A DNA stretch of 39,256 bases from a candidate division TM6 bacterium SOIL31. Its GTDB lineage: Bacteria > Babelota > Babeliae > Babelales > Vermiphilaceae. Each line of letters opens with the position of its first letter. Within the stretch, counting starts at the first letter, position 1. Below are positions 15,364 to 24,346 of this stretch, in pieces. The translations under genes and the position numbers were made by a program. The stretch covers positions 1 to 39,256 of the forward strand of contig LDIY01000032.1 of NCBI GenBank assembly GCA_001468865.1, written 5' to 3'. Below the pieces are notes generated by a model. That model saw only the letters and a list, made by a program, of their open reading frames with translations, was not told the origin of the DNA and searched no databases.

Positions 15364-15648
15364 ATGAAAAAACAGTATTTTTTTATTTTGTTAAGTACAT
15401 CTTTCACTCTTTTTGGCGCAGAACAAGATAATACTCCAAAATATGCGGCCGAAATAAAACGCCTTAATGAACAACATGCATTGGAAATAGCATTATGGGA
15501 AAAAAAAGTAGAAGATCTGATGGTTGAAAGAGAAAAGACGATGGCTCTTAAGGCTGCAAAAGAAGCAGCTTCCGCTGCTCATAATCAACAACCTGTACAT
15601 CCCACACTTGGTTTACAGAAAAAGAAAGATACCAAATCTAAAAAATGA
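15364..15648 (+). CDS. Small exported coiled-coil protein (family member 3)
   Basis: A 94-residue protein with signal peptide MKKQYFFILLSTSFTLFGA followed by E-Q. Its helix IKRLNEQHALEIALWEKKVE is clearly related to the 116-residue protein at 13277. An Ala-rich helix (KAAKEAASAAHNQQ) follows, then a Lys-rich tail. AAAAAGGATTATTC precedes the ATG. A strong bidirectional terminator lies 37 nt after the stop. The gene closes the accessory cluster that holds the toxin and immunity genes. Nothing points to an enzymatic role. Confidence 0.75.
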   Translation: MKKQYFFILLSTSFTLFGAEQDNTPKYAAEIKRLNEQHALEIALWEKKVEDLMVEREKTMALKAAKEAASAAHNQQPVHPTLGLQKKKDTKSKK

Positions 15649-15685
15649 AATCTTACAATTACAAAATAAAGAAGATAGTCTATAA

Positions 15686-15727
15686 AAAAAGATCCTCGTA
15701 TGCTGAAATAACACAGAGGATCTTTTT
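15686..15727. terminator. Bidirectional terminator between convergent genes
   Basis: A perfect 12-bp inverted repeat (15686-15697 with 15716-15727), with A-run and T-run ends, sits between the coiled-coil protein gene and the convergent pseudopilin-like gene. Confidence 0.85.
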
Positions 15728-15738
15728 AATTTTATAAT

Positions 15739-16305
15739 TTACGCCTCATCGCTCTCATCATTCATAAAAAATTGCATATTCATCGGAGTTCCTAACTCCA
15801 AACGCGCTGCAAGCGGCCTATCTTTATACATTAATCCTTCAGGATTTGCCATCAGTGCATCGATATTAGCCTTTTGATCAAGAATAATATCTGTACCAAC
15901 AACTTTTTTGTTCGGCAATTTTACACCATCGCCAGGAGTTATATAATATCCTTTTTTGGTGGAAACCACTTGATATGCAATATGATACATGGTTGGATTT
16001 TCTTTCAAATATGGCCCTTCCCATTTTTCTGGGTGCACTAAATTCATCGGACCAACTTCAGAACCAGCAAATTTTTCAACATTCAGAAAATCGATTGAAT
16101 TTTTCTGATTATCAAAATCAATAATTTGACATGTTTTGTGAATGCGATGAAAAATATCACGCAATTGAATGACTTCAGCGGCCATCATCAATCCTGCATC
16201 ATCTTTTGCACGGTACCAAGTATCCACAAAGGTAATGCCAATAAAAAAGATAATACCTGCGATAACAATTATCGATAACAAATAATGTTTCTTGAGGTGC
16301 TTCAT
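15739..16305 (-). CDS. Membrane-anchored pseudopilin-like protein
   Basis: A 188-residue protein with a basic N-terminus and a single transmembrane helix at about residues 8-28, then a helical stretch and a mixed domain. KWEGPYLKENP at residues 94-104 resembles the W.GPYL motif of type II secretion and type IV pilus major pseudopilins, and the preceding helix could be the pilin stem. However, the usual prepilin peptidase site (G-F-x-x-x-E) is absent, so it may be a pilin-like protein that stays membrane-anchored. It ends at a bidirectional terminator and lies 14 nt downstream of trpS on the same strand, so the two are probably co-transcribed. I am unsure of the functional call. Confidence 0.6.
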   Translation of the reverse strand: MKHLKKHYLLSIIVIAGIIFFIGITFVDTWYRAKDDAGLMMAAEVIQLRDIFHRIHKTCQIIDFDNQKNSIDFLNVEKFAGSEVGPMNLVHPEKWEGPYLKENPTMYHIAYQVVSTKKGYYITPGDGVKLPNKKVVGTDIILDQKANIDALMANPEGLMYKDRPLAARLELGTPMNMQFFMNDESDEA

Positions 16306-16319
16306 AACTTTATTTTTCC

Positions 16320-17381
<1,062 letters not shown>

Positions 17382-17507
17382 TTACTATTTGTATCTACTA
17401 AATAAGCTTTCTTTAATCATACAGATCACCTTAAAAAAGACAAAATTCACCACAATCTTGCAACATAATCATCCGATGCGATACAAATGAAACAAAGGAG
17501 TTTTAAT

Positions 17508-18278
17508 ATGTTATATACCCTATTATTGAAAGATATTATTGAGGTAATTATTTATTCATCATGCATCTTTGCGTTCTGCACATGGTTAAAAACAGATAAA
17601 ACGAAAAACATTCTTGTCTATTTTTTTGCGTATTGCACACTGAGCCTTTCTGCCTGGCTTCTCCAACTTCCCACACTCACTCCATTTTTATTTTCATACG
17701 CTCCAGTGGCTTTGCTGCTGTTTATCGTGTTACATGAAAGAACGTTGCAACGCAATTTAGTTGCGCTCTGTACCATCACCCCTGCACGCAATGCGCCGCA
17801 AGATTGGCTTGATACTATTATCAGTGGTTGTCTTGCAATCATTAACACTAATAGATCGATTACGATTGTAATTGAACAAAAAGATTCATTAGATCATTTT
17901 TTAATAGCGCCTTTTATTATCAACGCAGACATCAATAAAAACGTTTTAGACATATTGCTTTCAAGCCAATCATATGATGAACAAAAAATGATCTGGCTTG
18001 ATTCAAATGGAAAGATCAGAAGCATTAATGCTTCATGGATTGCGGACAAAGAAAAGAATGAAGATGCAGTATTTTATACCTTGCAAACTGATGCCATCAT
18101 GGTAAGCGCTGATCCGACAAGTAGAACATTTACCGTCGTCAGCAATGGCACAGAAACTAAAAACATTGTTGCGCATCATGTCCGTGCATTTATCAAAAAA
18201 CAACAGCATAGCCCATTATCAAAACAGAAAGGAGCGTACCGTGAAAACAGCTCGTCTGAAAAATCTCTTCCTCTCTAA
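17508..18278 (+). CDS. CdaA-like diadenylate cyclase, degenerate active site
   Basis: A 256-residue membrane protein with the layout of CdaA (DAC domain protein that makes c-di-AMP). The start at 17508 has AAAGGAG 9 nt upstream; an ATG at 17487 lacks one. Three hydrophobic helices (about residues 5-25, 33-52, 62-76) end in VALLLFIVLHERTLQRNL, matching the end of the CdaA membrane region. The cytoplasmic part aligns with the DAC fold: ITIVIEQKDSLDHFL, then a segment in place of the DGA motif that reads YDEQKMIWLDSNGKI. Where RHR should be, residues about 180-190 have only KEKNEDAVFYTLQ. TDAIMVSADPTSRTFTVV matches the domain end. Both signature motifs are gone, so activity is doubtful; it may have a structural or sensing role. 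It overlaps the CdaR-like gene by 38 nt. Confidence 0.8.
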   Translation: MLYTLLLKDIIEVIIYSSCIFAFCTWLKTDKTKNILVYFFAYCTLSLSAWLLQLPTLTPFLFSYAPVALLLFIVLHERTLQRNLVALCTITPARNAPQDWLDTIISGCLAIINTNRSITIVIEQKDSLDHFLIAPFIINADINKNVLDILLSSQSYDEQKMIWLDSNGKIRSINASWIADKEKNEDAVFYTLQTDAIMVSADPTSRTFTVVSNGTETKNIVAHHVRAFIKKQQHSPLSKQKGAYRENSSSEKSLPL

Positions 18279-18681
18279 TGCACCACTTTTGAGCATCAGC
18301 GTTTTATTGGGCTATAGTTTTTGGTATATTGCAAGCTATAATCAGATCGTAACTTTGCAATTGAGCGTTCCTTTGTGCTTTTCTTCCTTACCGGAAGCGT
18401 ATCAGGTGAAAGCTCCGGAAAAAATAGCAGTAACTATTACGGCAAAACGCTCAGATATGTATACGTTGGATGAAACAAATCTTGCTGCCCATATCAATAT
18501 AAATAAGCTTTTGCCCGGAAACCATGCTATAATTTTGACCGAGCAACATCTTTTTTTACCTAAAAAAATTACGCTCACGAGCTATAAACCAGCTAACCTG
18601 TATATCACCATTGCAGAAAAACAAAACAGTAAGGATATTTCATGTCCAACAAAAGAAAAAATATATTTATCGCCATTATAG
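18241..18681 (+). CDS. CdaR/YbbR-like membrane-anchored protein
   Basis: A 146-residue protein. The GTG start at 18241 is chosen because GAAAGGAG lies 6 nt upstream; a longer ATG frame from 18145 would run through the CdaA-like gene. One transmembrane helix (NAPLLSISVLLGYSFWYIAS, residues about 11-30) is followed by one extracytoplasmic beta-rich domain (NQIVTLQLSVPLCFSS, later VKAPEKIAVTITAKRSDMY) typical of a single YbbR repeat, the partner of CdaA in many bacteria. The usual CdaR has several repeats, so this is a short form. Its start overlaps the upstream gene by 38 nt and its end overlaps the DUF502 gene by 40 nt, which supports co-translation. Confidence 0.75.
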   Translation: MKTARLKNLFLSNAPLLSISVLLGYSFWYIASYNQIVTLQLSVPLCFSSLPEAYQVKAPEKIAVTITAKRSDMYTLDETNLAAHININKLLPGNHAIILTEQHLFLPKKITLTSYKPANLYITIAEKQNSKDISCPTKEKIYLSPL

Positions 18682-19274
18682 ATTATATATGTTCCCTTTT
18701 TTTAACGGGTCTTTTACTCATATTGCCCATCACCCTCACCATTGCAGTATTTACCATTACCTTCCGCATGATTGTTGGCTGGCTTGAACCTCTCAAACGT
18801 TTTGGATCGCCATTTATTGGAAGTATTCCTTATTCAGAAGTAATTCTTGCTTTTGGTCTCATTCTTGCTGCGGGCGCGTTATACAATATGTTTTTGGTAC
18901 GTCCGATTATTCATGCGCTGGAAAAACTGTTTGAAAAAATTCCTATAATTCGTCCGGTTTATTCAGGAATAAAAAAACTGGTTCATGCTTTTAGCTTTCA
19001 AGATAAAGCATCTTTTACTCAAGTTGTGCGGGTGGAATTTCCTAAAAAAGGAATTTATAGTATAGGATTTCTTGCAAGTCAAATTGATCCCCAATTTGCT
19101 CCTCCCATTGATAAAAAATATTTCAGTGTTTTTATTCCCACTACTCCTAATCCAACGAGTGGTTTTTTAGTTTTGGTCCCCGAAGAAGAGATTGCCATTA
19201 TTGATATTTCGCGGCAAGATGCAATGGCAATGATCATATCGGGCGGTATTATTCAACCAGATTTAAATAAATAA
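18642..19274 (+). CDS. DUF502 family membrane protein
   Basis: A 210-residue inner-membrane protein with two transmembrane segments (about residues 10-40 and 62-85). The pattern SLFLTGLLLILPITLTI, then FIGSIPYSEVILAFGL, KIPIIRPVYSGIKKLV and a C-terminal GFLVLVPEEEIAIIDIS followed by ISGGII is that of DUF502 proteins. The first 14 codons overlap the end of the YbbR-like gene. The function of DUF502 proteins is unclear; they occur in many Gram-negative bacteria and in plants. Linkage with the CdaA/CdaR-like pair suggests a shared envelope role, which is inference. Confidence 0.88.
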   Translation: MSNKRKNIFIAIIDYICSLFLTGLLLILPITLTIAVFTITFRMIVGWLEPLKRFGSPFIGSIPYSEVILAFGLILAAGALYNMFLVRPIIHALEKLFEKIPIIRPVYSGIKKLVHAFSFQDKASFTQVVRVEFPKKGIYSIGFLASQIDPQFAPPIDKKYFSVFIPTTPNPTSGFLVLVPEEEIAIIDISRQDAMAMIISGGIIQPDLNK

Positions 19275-19287
19275 AAGGACGCGCTTC

Positions 19288-20226
19288 ATGGCGAACAAAC
19301 TAAAAATTATAACACCATCTCTCTTTGTATTTACTTCTTTTTTCATTTTGAATTCTCTGCACGGCATGGAAAACAACACCTGCGTGTGGGATACCAAATC
19401 CTATGAAGCTGGTTGTGCTCCTTACTCTCTTGCCATATTGCATACTATACAACAGCAAAATTTTTTTTTGTGTGCAAATATATTTGAAGGCGATGGTTGC
19501 GAAATAATAACACAACAATTAAAGAAAAAGCCATGCAGAGTGGATTCCAATACGCCTGGAGGACAATCTCAACTCAATCACCCTAAAGATAGTATTATTT
19601 TTAATGATGCTCAATATGACTATGTTACCTTGTTTGATACAGCAGTAACGAGTAAACCAATACTACTAACCTCTTTAGTGCGCTATCGTTCTTATCTTCA
19701 GGAACAAGGAAAATTATTAACCTTGATCCAAACTCAGGAAAATGAATTTTGTCCTGAAATAAAAGCATTTGAAAAGCTATATGCTAAGTTTTTTAAATTA
19801 GCATCACCAAAATATAAAGAGACCGCTAGGACGGTTAGGAAAGAACTTCTTCCTTCAGATGTTGATTTCAAAAATTCCTTTTATACCAAACAAGAATTAC
19901 ACACAGAAATTGCGAAAATAGGATACAAAATTAATTCATATCAAATAAAAAAATATACTATCCTTATAAAAAATAGAGGTTCATATCGAATATATCTTGG
20001 TGAAACAGTCTTCCCTCACTTTGCTAAATATTTTAATTTATCAAAAAAAGCATTCTTGAGACTCAAGAGAGAATTTATTCAGGAAATAATGAACTCTTTG
20101 CAAGTAGATCAGAATGGGAATTTAATACATCCTCTTGATATGACTGAAATTTTATTGAGCAAACAAAGTCCATTTGAAATAACCATACGAAAAAAAGATG
20201 AAATCGGAAAATGGAAAGAAATATGA
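19288..20226 (+). CDS. Exported methyltransferase-like protein, degenerate motif I (paralogue 1)
   Basis: A 312-residue protein with signal peptide (residues 1-26, ending LHG then M-E). Beyond it, WDTKSYEAGCAPYSLAILHT parallels WNPAEYAKGNKLQYEATLHF of the next gene, and YDYVTLFDTAV parallels YDLATMFFCF. The glycine loop that binds SAM, LDVGCGTG in the neighbours, is replaced here by IFEGDGCE, so SAM binding is doubtful. The latter half has the same helix layout (ELHTEIAKIGYKINSYQIKK) and an Arg/Lys-rich end. It is therefore probably a diverged, possibly non-enzymatic paralogue of the two methyltransferase-like proteins that follow. Its stop codon overlaps the next start (ATGA). Confidence 0.65.
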   Translation: MANKLKIITPSLFVFTSFFILNSLHGMENNTCVWDTKSYEAGCAPYSLAILHTIQQQNFFLCANIFEGDGCEIITQQLKKKPCRVDSNTPGGQSQLNHPKDSIIFNDAQYDYVTLFDTAVTSKPILLTSLVRYRSYLQEQGKLLTLIQTQENEFCPEIKAFEKLYAKFFKLASPKYKETARTVRKELLPSDVDFKNSFYTKQELHTEIAKIGYKINSYQIKKYTILIKNRGSYRIYLGETVFPHFAKYFNLSKKAFLRLKREFIQEIMNSLQVDQNGNLIHPLDMTEILLSKQSPFEITIRKKDEIGKWKEI

Positions 20227-21089
20227 AAAAAAATTTAGTGAAAAAACATATCATTATTGCTGTCTTAATGGGCACTTCTCTTAATGCAGCAGAAAACAAA
20301 ATAATCGAATGGAATCCTGCAGAATACGCCAAAGGTAATAAACTACAATATGAAGCAACACTCCATTTTTTAACTCATAATAAAATAGAAACAGAAAACA
20401 AACGTATTCTGGATGTCGGATGTGGAACAGGAGAAATGTCCGCATTTCTTGCCCGAACTGCTCAATCTGTTCATGGATTTGATGCTAGTCACCATATGAT
20501 AGAATGGGCTCGCGAGCATCATACGCCTGCTTACAAAAATATTTCTTTTGCACAATGTCGCGTAGAAGATTGGTCTTCAGATCACAAATATGATTTAGCA
20601 ACCATGTTCTTTTGTTTTCATTGGTTTACCGATAAACAAAAAGCTCTCAATCAAACAGCTGCTAGCTTGAAAGAAAACGGCGAACTATTTGGCACATTCT
20701 CAACAACAGATATGCCCCAACCTCCTGGACTTGCCATTGTAAAGGAAATGATGGAAGAATGGAAAGTTCAAACTCATTTAAATGAAAGCCTGGGACGATC
20801 TAGCGTTGACACTCCAGAACTAAAAAAAATCCTAGAAATTGCGGGCTTTGATATCATCACTTGTGAACTTCAAACCAAAGACCATATCTTCACAACCCGT
20901 AAAGACGTAGAAGATTTTACTCGCCCTGTTATGATGAGTCGTCCTTTTATCCAAAACATGTTACTAGAACAACGAGAACGGTTTTTCACCGAATATATTG
21001 ATGCTCTTTTACCTGTAATTCGTAATAATGAAACACAAGAACTCATGATAAAAATGTTTATGACAATCGTTCATGCGCGTAAAAAATAA
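20223..21089 (+). CDS. Exported SAM-dependent methyltransferase (paralogue 2)
   Basis: A 288-residue class I methyltransferase with signal peptide (MKKNLVKKHIIIAVLMGTSL, then N-A-A-E). Motif I is intact, RILDVGCGTGEMSAFL (residues 61-76), followed by an acidic loop in VHGFDASHHMIEWAREHH (Asp binding the ribose), then the motif II-like YDLATMFFCFHWFTDKQ. The C-terminal part (TPELKKILEIAGFDIITCEL) is the usual substrate-side region of the trans-aconitate/juvenile-hormone-type group. The start at 20223 with GGAAAG upstream is preferred to 20211. Export of a SAM enzyme is odd because SAM is cytoplasmic; delivery to a host, or retention on the membrane, are options. Confidence 0.85.
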   Translation: MKKNLVKKHIIIAVLMGTSLNAAENKIIEWNPAEYAKGNKLQYEATLHFLTHNKIETENKRILDVGCGTGEMSAFLARTAQSVHGFDASHHMIEWAREHHTPAYKNISFAQCRVEDWSSDHKYDLATMFFCFHWFTDKQKALNQTAASLKENGELFGTFSTTDMPQPPGLAIVKEMMEEWKVQTHLNESLGRSSVDTPELKKILEIAGFDIITCELQTKDHIFTTRKDVEDFTRPVMMSRPFIQNMLLEQRERFFTEYIDALLPVIRNNETQELMIKMFMTIVHARKK

Positions 21090-21108
21090 AAAAAGGAAAT
21101 AGGATCAA

Positions 21109-21996
21109 ATGAAAAAATATCTCATTATCATATTATGCACCTTGAGATCTATCCATGCAGCGGAGCAATCGAATATTCCTGTTCAAAAATGGGATGCTTC
21201 TGCATACGATCAAGGCAACTTCATACAAGAAAAAGCATTTTTAGGTTTTTTAAATAAACATGCCATTGATTTTACCAATGAAGTAATACTTGATGTTGGT
21301 TGTGGAACAGGAAATATCACCAATAAAATCAGTGTACATGCTGCTTTTGTTGATGGTTTGGATCCCGATAAAAGCATGATTGATTTTTCCATAAACAAAT
21401 ATAAAACCAATCCTAAAGTCACTTTTCATCAATCGTCTGCTGAAACTTTTATCTCCAATAAATTATATGACACGGCTATTGGATCATTTAGTTTTAATTG
21501 GTTTTACAATAAGCCTTTGGCCTTAAAAAATATTCATGCTCTTTTAAAACCAAAAGGCCGCTTTTTCTTTACTGCTCATACGAGCGAAGATCCTAAGGCT
21601 CTCAATCACCTAGTAGCAGAAGAAATAATGGCTTCCCCTTTAGTATCAGGCATTCAGTCCATAATTAATTTTTTTTCTGCTAACCCTTCAGCAGCATTTG
21701 GCAGTTCTTATCCTACCCGAAAAGAATTAAACAATATGCTCATTAATGCCGGTTTTGAAGTTATTACTCATCAGCAAGAATCCTGGAACATTATTTTAGA
21801 TAACCGTGAAAATCTAGAAACTGTCCACCGACCGATAGTAATGAGTAGACCTATAGTTCAAAACATCCCAGAAATTCTTCGAGAACCTCTATTTACCGTG
21901 TTTATTGACAAAATAATCGAACGTATAAAAAAAACGGGCGATGGAAAATTTATTGAGGAATTCACTACTACTATCATTCTTGCCGAGAAAAAATAA
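21109..21996 (+). CDS. Exported SAM-dependent methyltransferase (paralogue 3)
   Basis: A 295-residue class I methyltransferase. Signal peptide MKKYLIIILCTLRSIHA, then A-E. Motif I reads VILDVGCGTGNITNKI (residues 59-74), then an acidic loop in FVDGLDPDKSMIDFSINKYK, then FSFNWFYNKPLALKNIHALL, and GRFFFTAH before the C-terminal helices. It is a close paralogue of the gene at 20223 (shared KW/WNxxxY, RPxVMSRPxxQN and other stretches). AAAAGGAAATAGG precedes the start. It sits 19 nt after the previous gene, so the three genes form one transcription unit that ends with arfB 5 nt downstream. Confidence 0.85.
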   Translation: MKKYLIIILCTLRSIHAAEQSNIPVQKWDASAYDQGNFIQEKAFLGFLNKHAIDFTNEVILDVGCGTGNITNKISVHAAFVDGLDPDKSMIDFSINKYKTNPKVTFHQSSAETFISNKLYDTAIGSFSFNWFYNKPLALKNIHALLKPKGRFFFTAHTSEDPKALNHLVAEEIMASPLVSGIQSIINFFSANPSAAFGSSYPTRKELNNMLINAGFEVITHQQESWNIILDNRENLETVHRPIVMSRPIVQNIPEILREPLFTVFIDKIIERIKKTGDGKFIEEFTTTIILAEKK

Positions 21997-22001
21997 GACT
22001 T

Positions 22002-22433
22002 ATGAAAAATGATCTTTTCATCAAAAACAATATTACTATTCCAGAGCATGAATTAGAAATAACTGCCAGCCGCTCAGGTGGAGCTGGTGGGCAACACGTC
22101 AATAAAACCGATACCAAAATAACGATACGCTGGAACGTAAAAAGTTCCAGCGCATTATCAGATGAACAAAAGCAGATTATCTTAGAAAAGCTACAATCAC
22201 GTATTACTGAAGATGGTGATTTAATTGTGCACAACAGTGAATCGCGCAGCCAACAGCAAAATAAAAAAAATGCGTTGAATAATCTTGCGGCAATTATCCG
22301 CGGTGCATTGCATGTACAAAAAAAACGTATTGCCACCAACGTATCAAAAGCGCTTAAAGAAGCACGTCTTAAAAGCAAAGCACATCGCAGTTCAATCAAG
22401 CAGATGCGTAATAAAAAGATAGATTTTGATTAG
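22002..22433 (+). CDS. arfB: Peptidyl-tRNA hydrolase ArfB (release-factor-like rescue protein)
   Basis: A 143-residue protein of the ArfB/YaeJ/ICT1 group that frees stalled ribosomes by hydrolysing peptidyl-tRNA. The GGQ loop is complete in SRSGGAGGQHVNKTDTKI (Gly29-Gly30-Gln31), as in class I release factors. The basic C-terminal tail, which enters the mRNA tunnel in E. coli ArfB, is visible (KALKEARLKSKAHRSSIKQ, then RNKK). There is no stop-codon-recognition domain, as expected for this family. The size fits the usual 140 residues. It follows the methyltransferase cluster by 5 nt and its stop overlaps that of the convergent gene on the minus strand by 4 nt. Confidence 0.93.
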   Translation: MKNDLFIKNNITIPEHELEITASRSGGAGGQHVNKTDTKITIRWNVKSSSALSDEQKQIILEKLQSRITEDGDLIVHNSESRSQQQNKKNALNNLAAIIRGALHVQKKRIATNVSKALKEARLKSKAHRSSIKQMRNKKIDFD

Positions 22434-23395
22434 CGAAATTTATTATCGAAAAATTGACCATAAAAATGCTCAAGTCCTATATCAGAACCACCATTTTTGA
22501 GTCTAAAATCAAGATTAGTTAAAAAAAGATGCGCATTGCGTAGTTCATCCAGATTATACTGCTGCCAATCACGATTAATAAATGAAAAAGGCAATTTATA
22601 TTGTGCTTTTTTTGCTTCAGGAAATTTTTTCTGCTTCATCAAATCATAGTATACATACGCACGCCATATCTGATCGGCCCAAAAAGAAGCCCAGAATGTT
22701 GGTAAATAATGCTCGGAAATTGCTGCCCATTGCCGAAAGAACTGCTTACTTTTTTTACCCAAAAAATGTTGACTCAAAACAAAAAGAGAACTTGTTGGAT
22801 CAATAATGCGCGTAATCCATTGTGAAAAAAAATCATCCGCATTTTTTCCCACAACTAATTCATAGTGAGCCAGCAAACAAACACTTTCTAACGAAAGATA
22901 ATCAGAATACATCGTAATTTGTGATGCAAATGAACTTTTATCCTGCAGATTATCATTCACTAGAAACCGTATCGCAAGAAAATCCTTCAACATAATATCT
23001 TGTGGCAGCGAAATAACATTCATATCATCGTTACCGTCTTTTGATGCGGCATTATCAATAACTTTATCAGAAAATAGCACAACACGATGCGGACCTTTAT
23101 AGGTACGTAAATAGTGCAGCATCTCTTGCTGTTTTTTATCGGGCAACGTATAAAAACCTTCAAGCCAATAGGTATTTTCTCCGGAAAAACTCATGGTGGA
23201 AAGTATCGCTTTAATTTCCCCGATATCATCGCTGGTGCAACTCAGCGTTTCAATACGTAATCCATTACGCTTAAAGAAAGCAATGAGGTGATAAAAAAAT
23301 AATAAAGGATAGGTAGGCGCAGAAAAACAAAAAACTCTTGCTTGCGTAAGAGTTTTTGAATTTTTAACTTGTTCAACAAATGTTGCTAAAACCAT
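22430..23395 (-). CDS. Hypothetical protein, possible DNA polymerase III delta-like
   Basis: A 321-residue protein with no signal peptide. The first 120 residues have an alternating beta/helix layout (ARVFCFSAPTYPLLFFYHLI, later NTYWLEGFYTLPDKKQQEML and RVVLFSDKV) that recalls the AAA-like domain I of the clamp-loader delta subunit. The C-terminal part ends with LDELRNAHLFLTNLDFRLKN, similar to the helical collar of HolA proteins (L...L...D...K.G). There is no Walker motif, as expected for delta, which lacks ATP binding. Similarity is weak overall, so the call is tentative. It is the last gene of a minus-strand run after rph. Confidence 0.4.
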   Translation of the reverse strand: MVLATFVEQVKNSKTLTQARVFCFSAPTYPLLFFYHLIAFFKRNGLRIETLSCTSDDIGEIKAILSTMSFSGENTYWLEGFYTLPDKKQQEMLHYLRTYKGPHRVVLFSDKVIDNAASKDGNDDMNVISLPQDIMLKDFLAIRFLVNDNLQDKSSFASQITMYSDYLSLESVCLLAHYELVVGKNADDFFSQWITRIIDPTSSLFVLSQHFLGKKSKQFFRQWAAISEHYLPTFWASFWADQIWRAYVYYDLMKQKKFPEAKKAQYKLPFSFINRDWQQYNLDELRNAHLFLTNLDFRLKNGGSDIGLEHFYGQFFDNKFR

Positions 23396-23487
23396 ATAAC
23401 CCTCTAAGATGCGCTCAAAAGATATCCTTCAACAAGTTCAGGACGAGCGGGGGAAAAAACTTCAAAAATTAGAAACGAGATGTACTA

Positions 23488-24330
23488 TTACTCTGTAGCT
23501 GATTGCAATCGATTTTTTAAGCTAAATAAAGGAGCGCGGTCAGATTCTGGTTGCTCAAAAACCTGCTGCACAATAGCTGCATTATGTGATACAACTCGTT
23601 CTTTGGTATCTTTATTATAGTGTGTAAATAATTTTTGTGCACCACTGCATGCCATAAGACGAATCGCTTCAAACATCTCCCACGAAACAGGAGCACTTTC
23701 CGCTCCGCCTTGCATTTCTATGATTTTATTGGACTGAGTAATAACAAAATTAAAATCGGCCGTTGCAACACTATCTTCTTCATAATTTAGATCAAGGAAA
23801 ACATTATCTCGCACCACGCCAACAGAAACAGCAGTAATATTATCCATTACGATCGGTTTTGTAATAAGACGCGATTGTAGCCATTTTTCTTGCGCCATGA
23901 GTAATGCCAAAAATGCACCGGTGATACTTGCCGTACGCGTTCCACCATCTGCTTGCAGCACATCACAATCGATCGTGATGGTACGCTCACCAATAGTAGA
24001 AAGATCAACAACAGAACGGAAACATCTACCGATGAACCGAGCGATTTCAACGGTTCTTCCATCTTTGCCTTTTACCGCATTTTCACGTTGTGTACGCGTT
24101 GTTGTTGAAGTTGGCAACAATGCATATTCCGCAGTCAACCAACCCGTACCTTTTCCGCGTAAAAATTGCGGAACACCCGGTTGCATAGAAACAGCACATA
24201 AAACTTTTGTTTTACCCATTTCAAACAAAAAAGATCCCGCTGCATATTCATAGATGCCACGAGAAAAAGACACCGGTCTCAATTGATCCGGTGTCCGTCC
24301 ATCATTTCTAACTATTTTTCTAGAATTCAT
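23488..24330 (-). CDS. rph: Ribonuclease PH
   Basis: Phosphate-dependent 3'-5' exoribonuclease that trims tRNA 3' ends. The ATG at 24330 begins MNSRKIVRNDGRTPDQLRPV, the usual family start. The longer frame from 24390 would overlap pnp and adds a non-family extension. Typical segments are PQFLRGKGTGWLTAEYALLP, TRTQRENAVKGKDGRTVEIA, RTITIDCDVLQADGGTRTAS and FNFVITQSNKIIEMQGGAE. The length of 280 is slightly above the common 240, with a C-terminal extension. It lies 16 nt downstream of pnp on the same strand, so both RNase PH-fold phosphorolytic enzymes are likely made from one transcript. Confidence 0.95.
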   Translation of the reverse strand: MNSRKIVRNDGRTPDQLRPVSFSRGIYEYAAGSFLFEMGKTKVLCAVSMQPGVPQFLRGKGTGWLTAEYALLPTSTTTRTQRENAVKGKDGRTVEIARFIGRCFRSVVDLSTIGERTITIDCDVLQADGGTRTASITGAFLALLMAQEKWLQSRLITKPIVMDNITAVSVGVVRDNVFLDLNYEEDSVATADFNFVITQSNKIIEMQGGAESAPVSWEMFEAIRLMACSGAQKLFTHYNKDTKERVVSHNAAIVQQVFEQPESDRAPLFSLKNRLQSATE

Positions 24331-24346
24331 GATTGTTTGTTTTATC

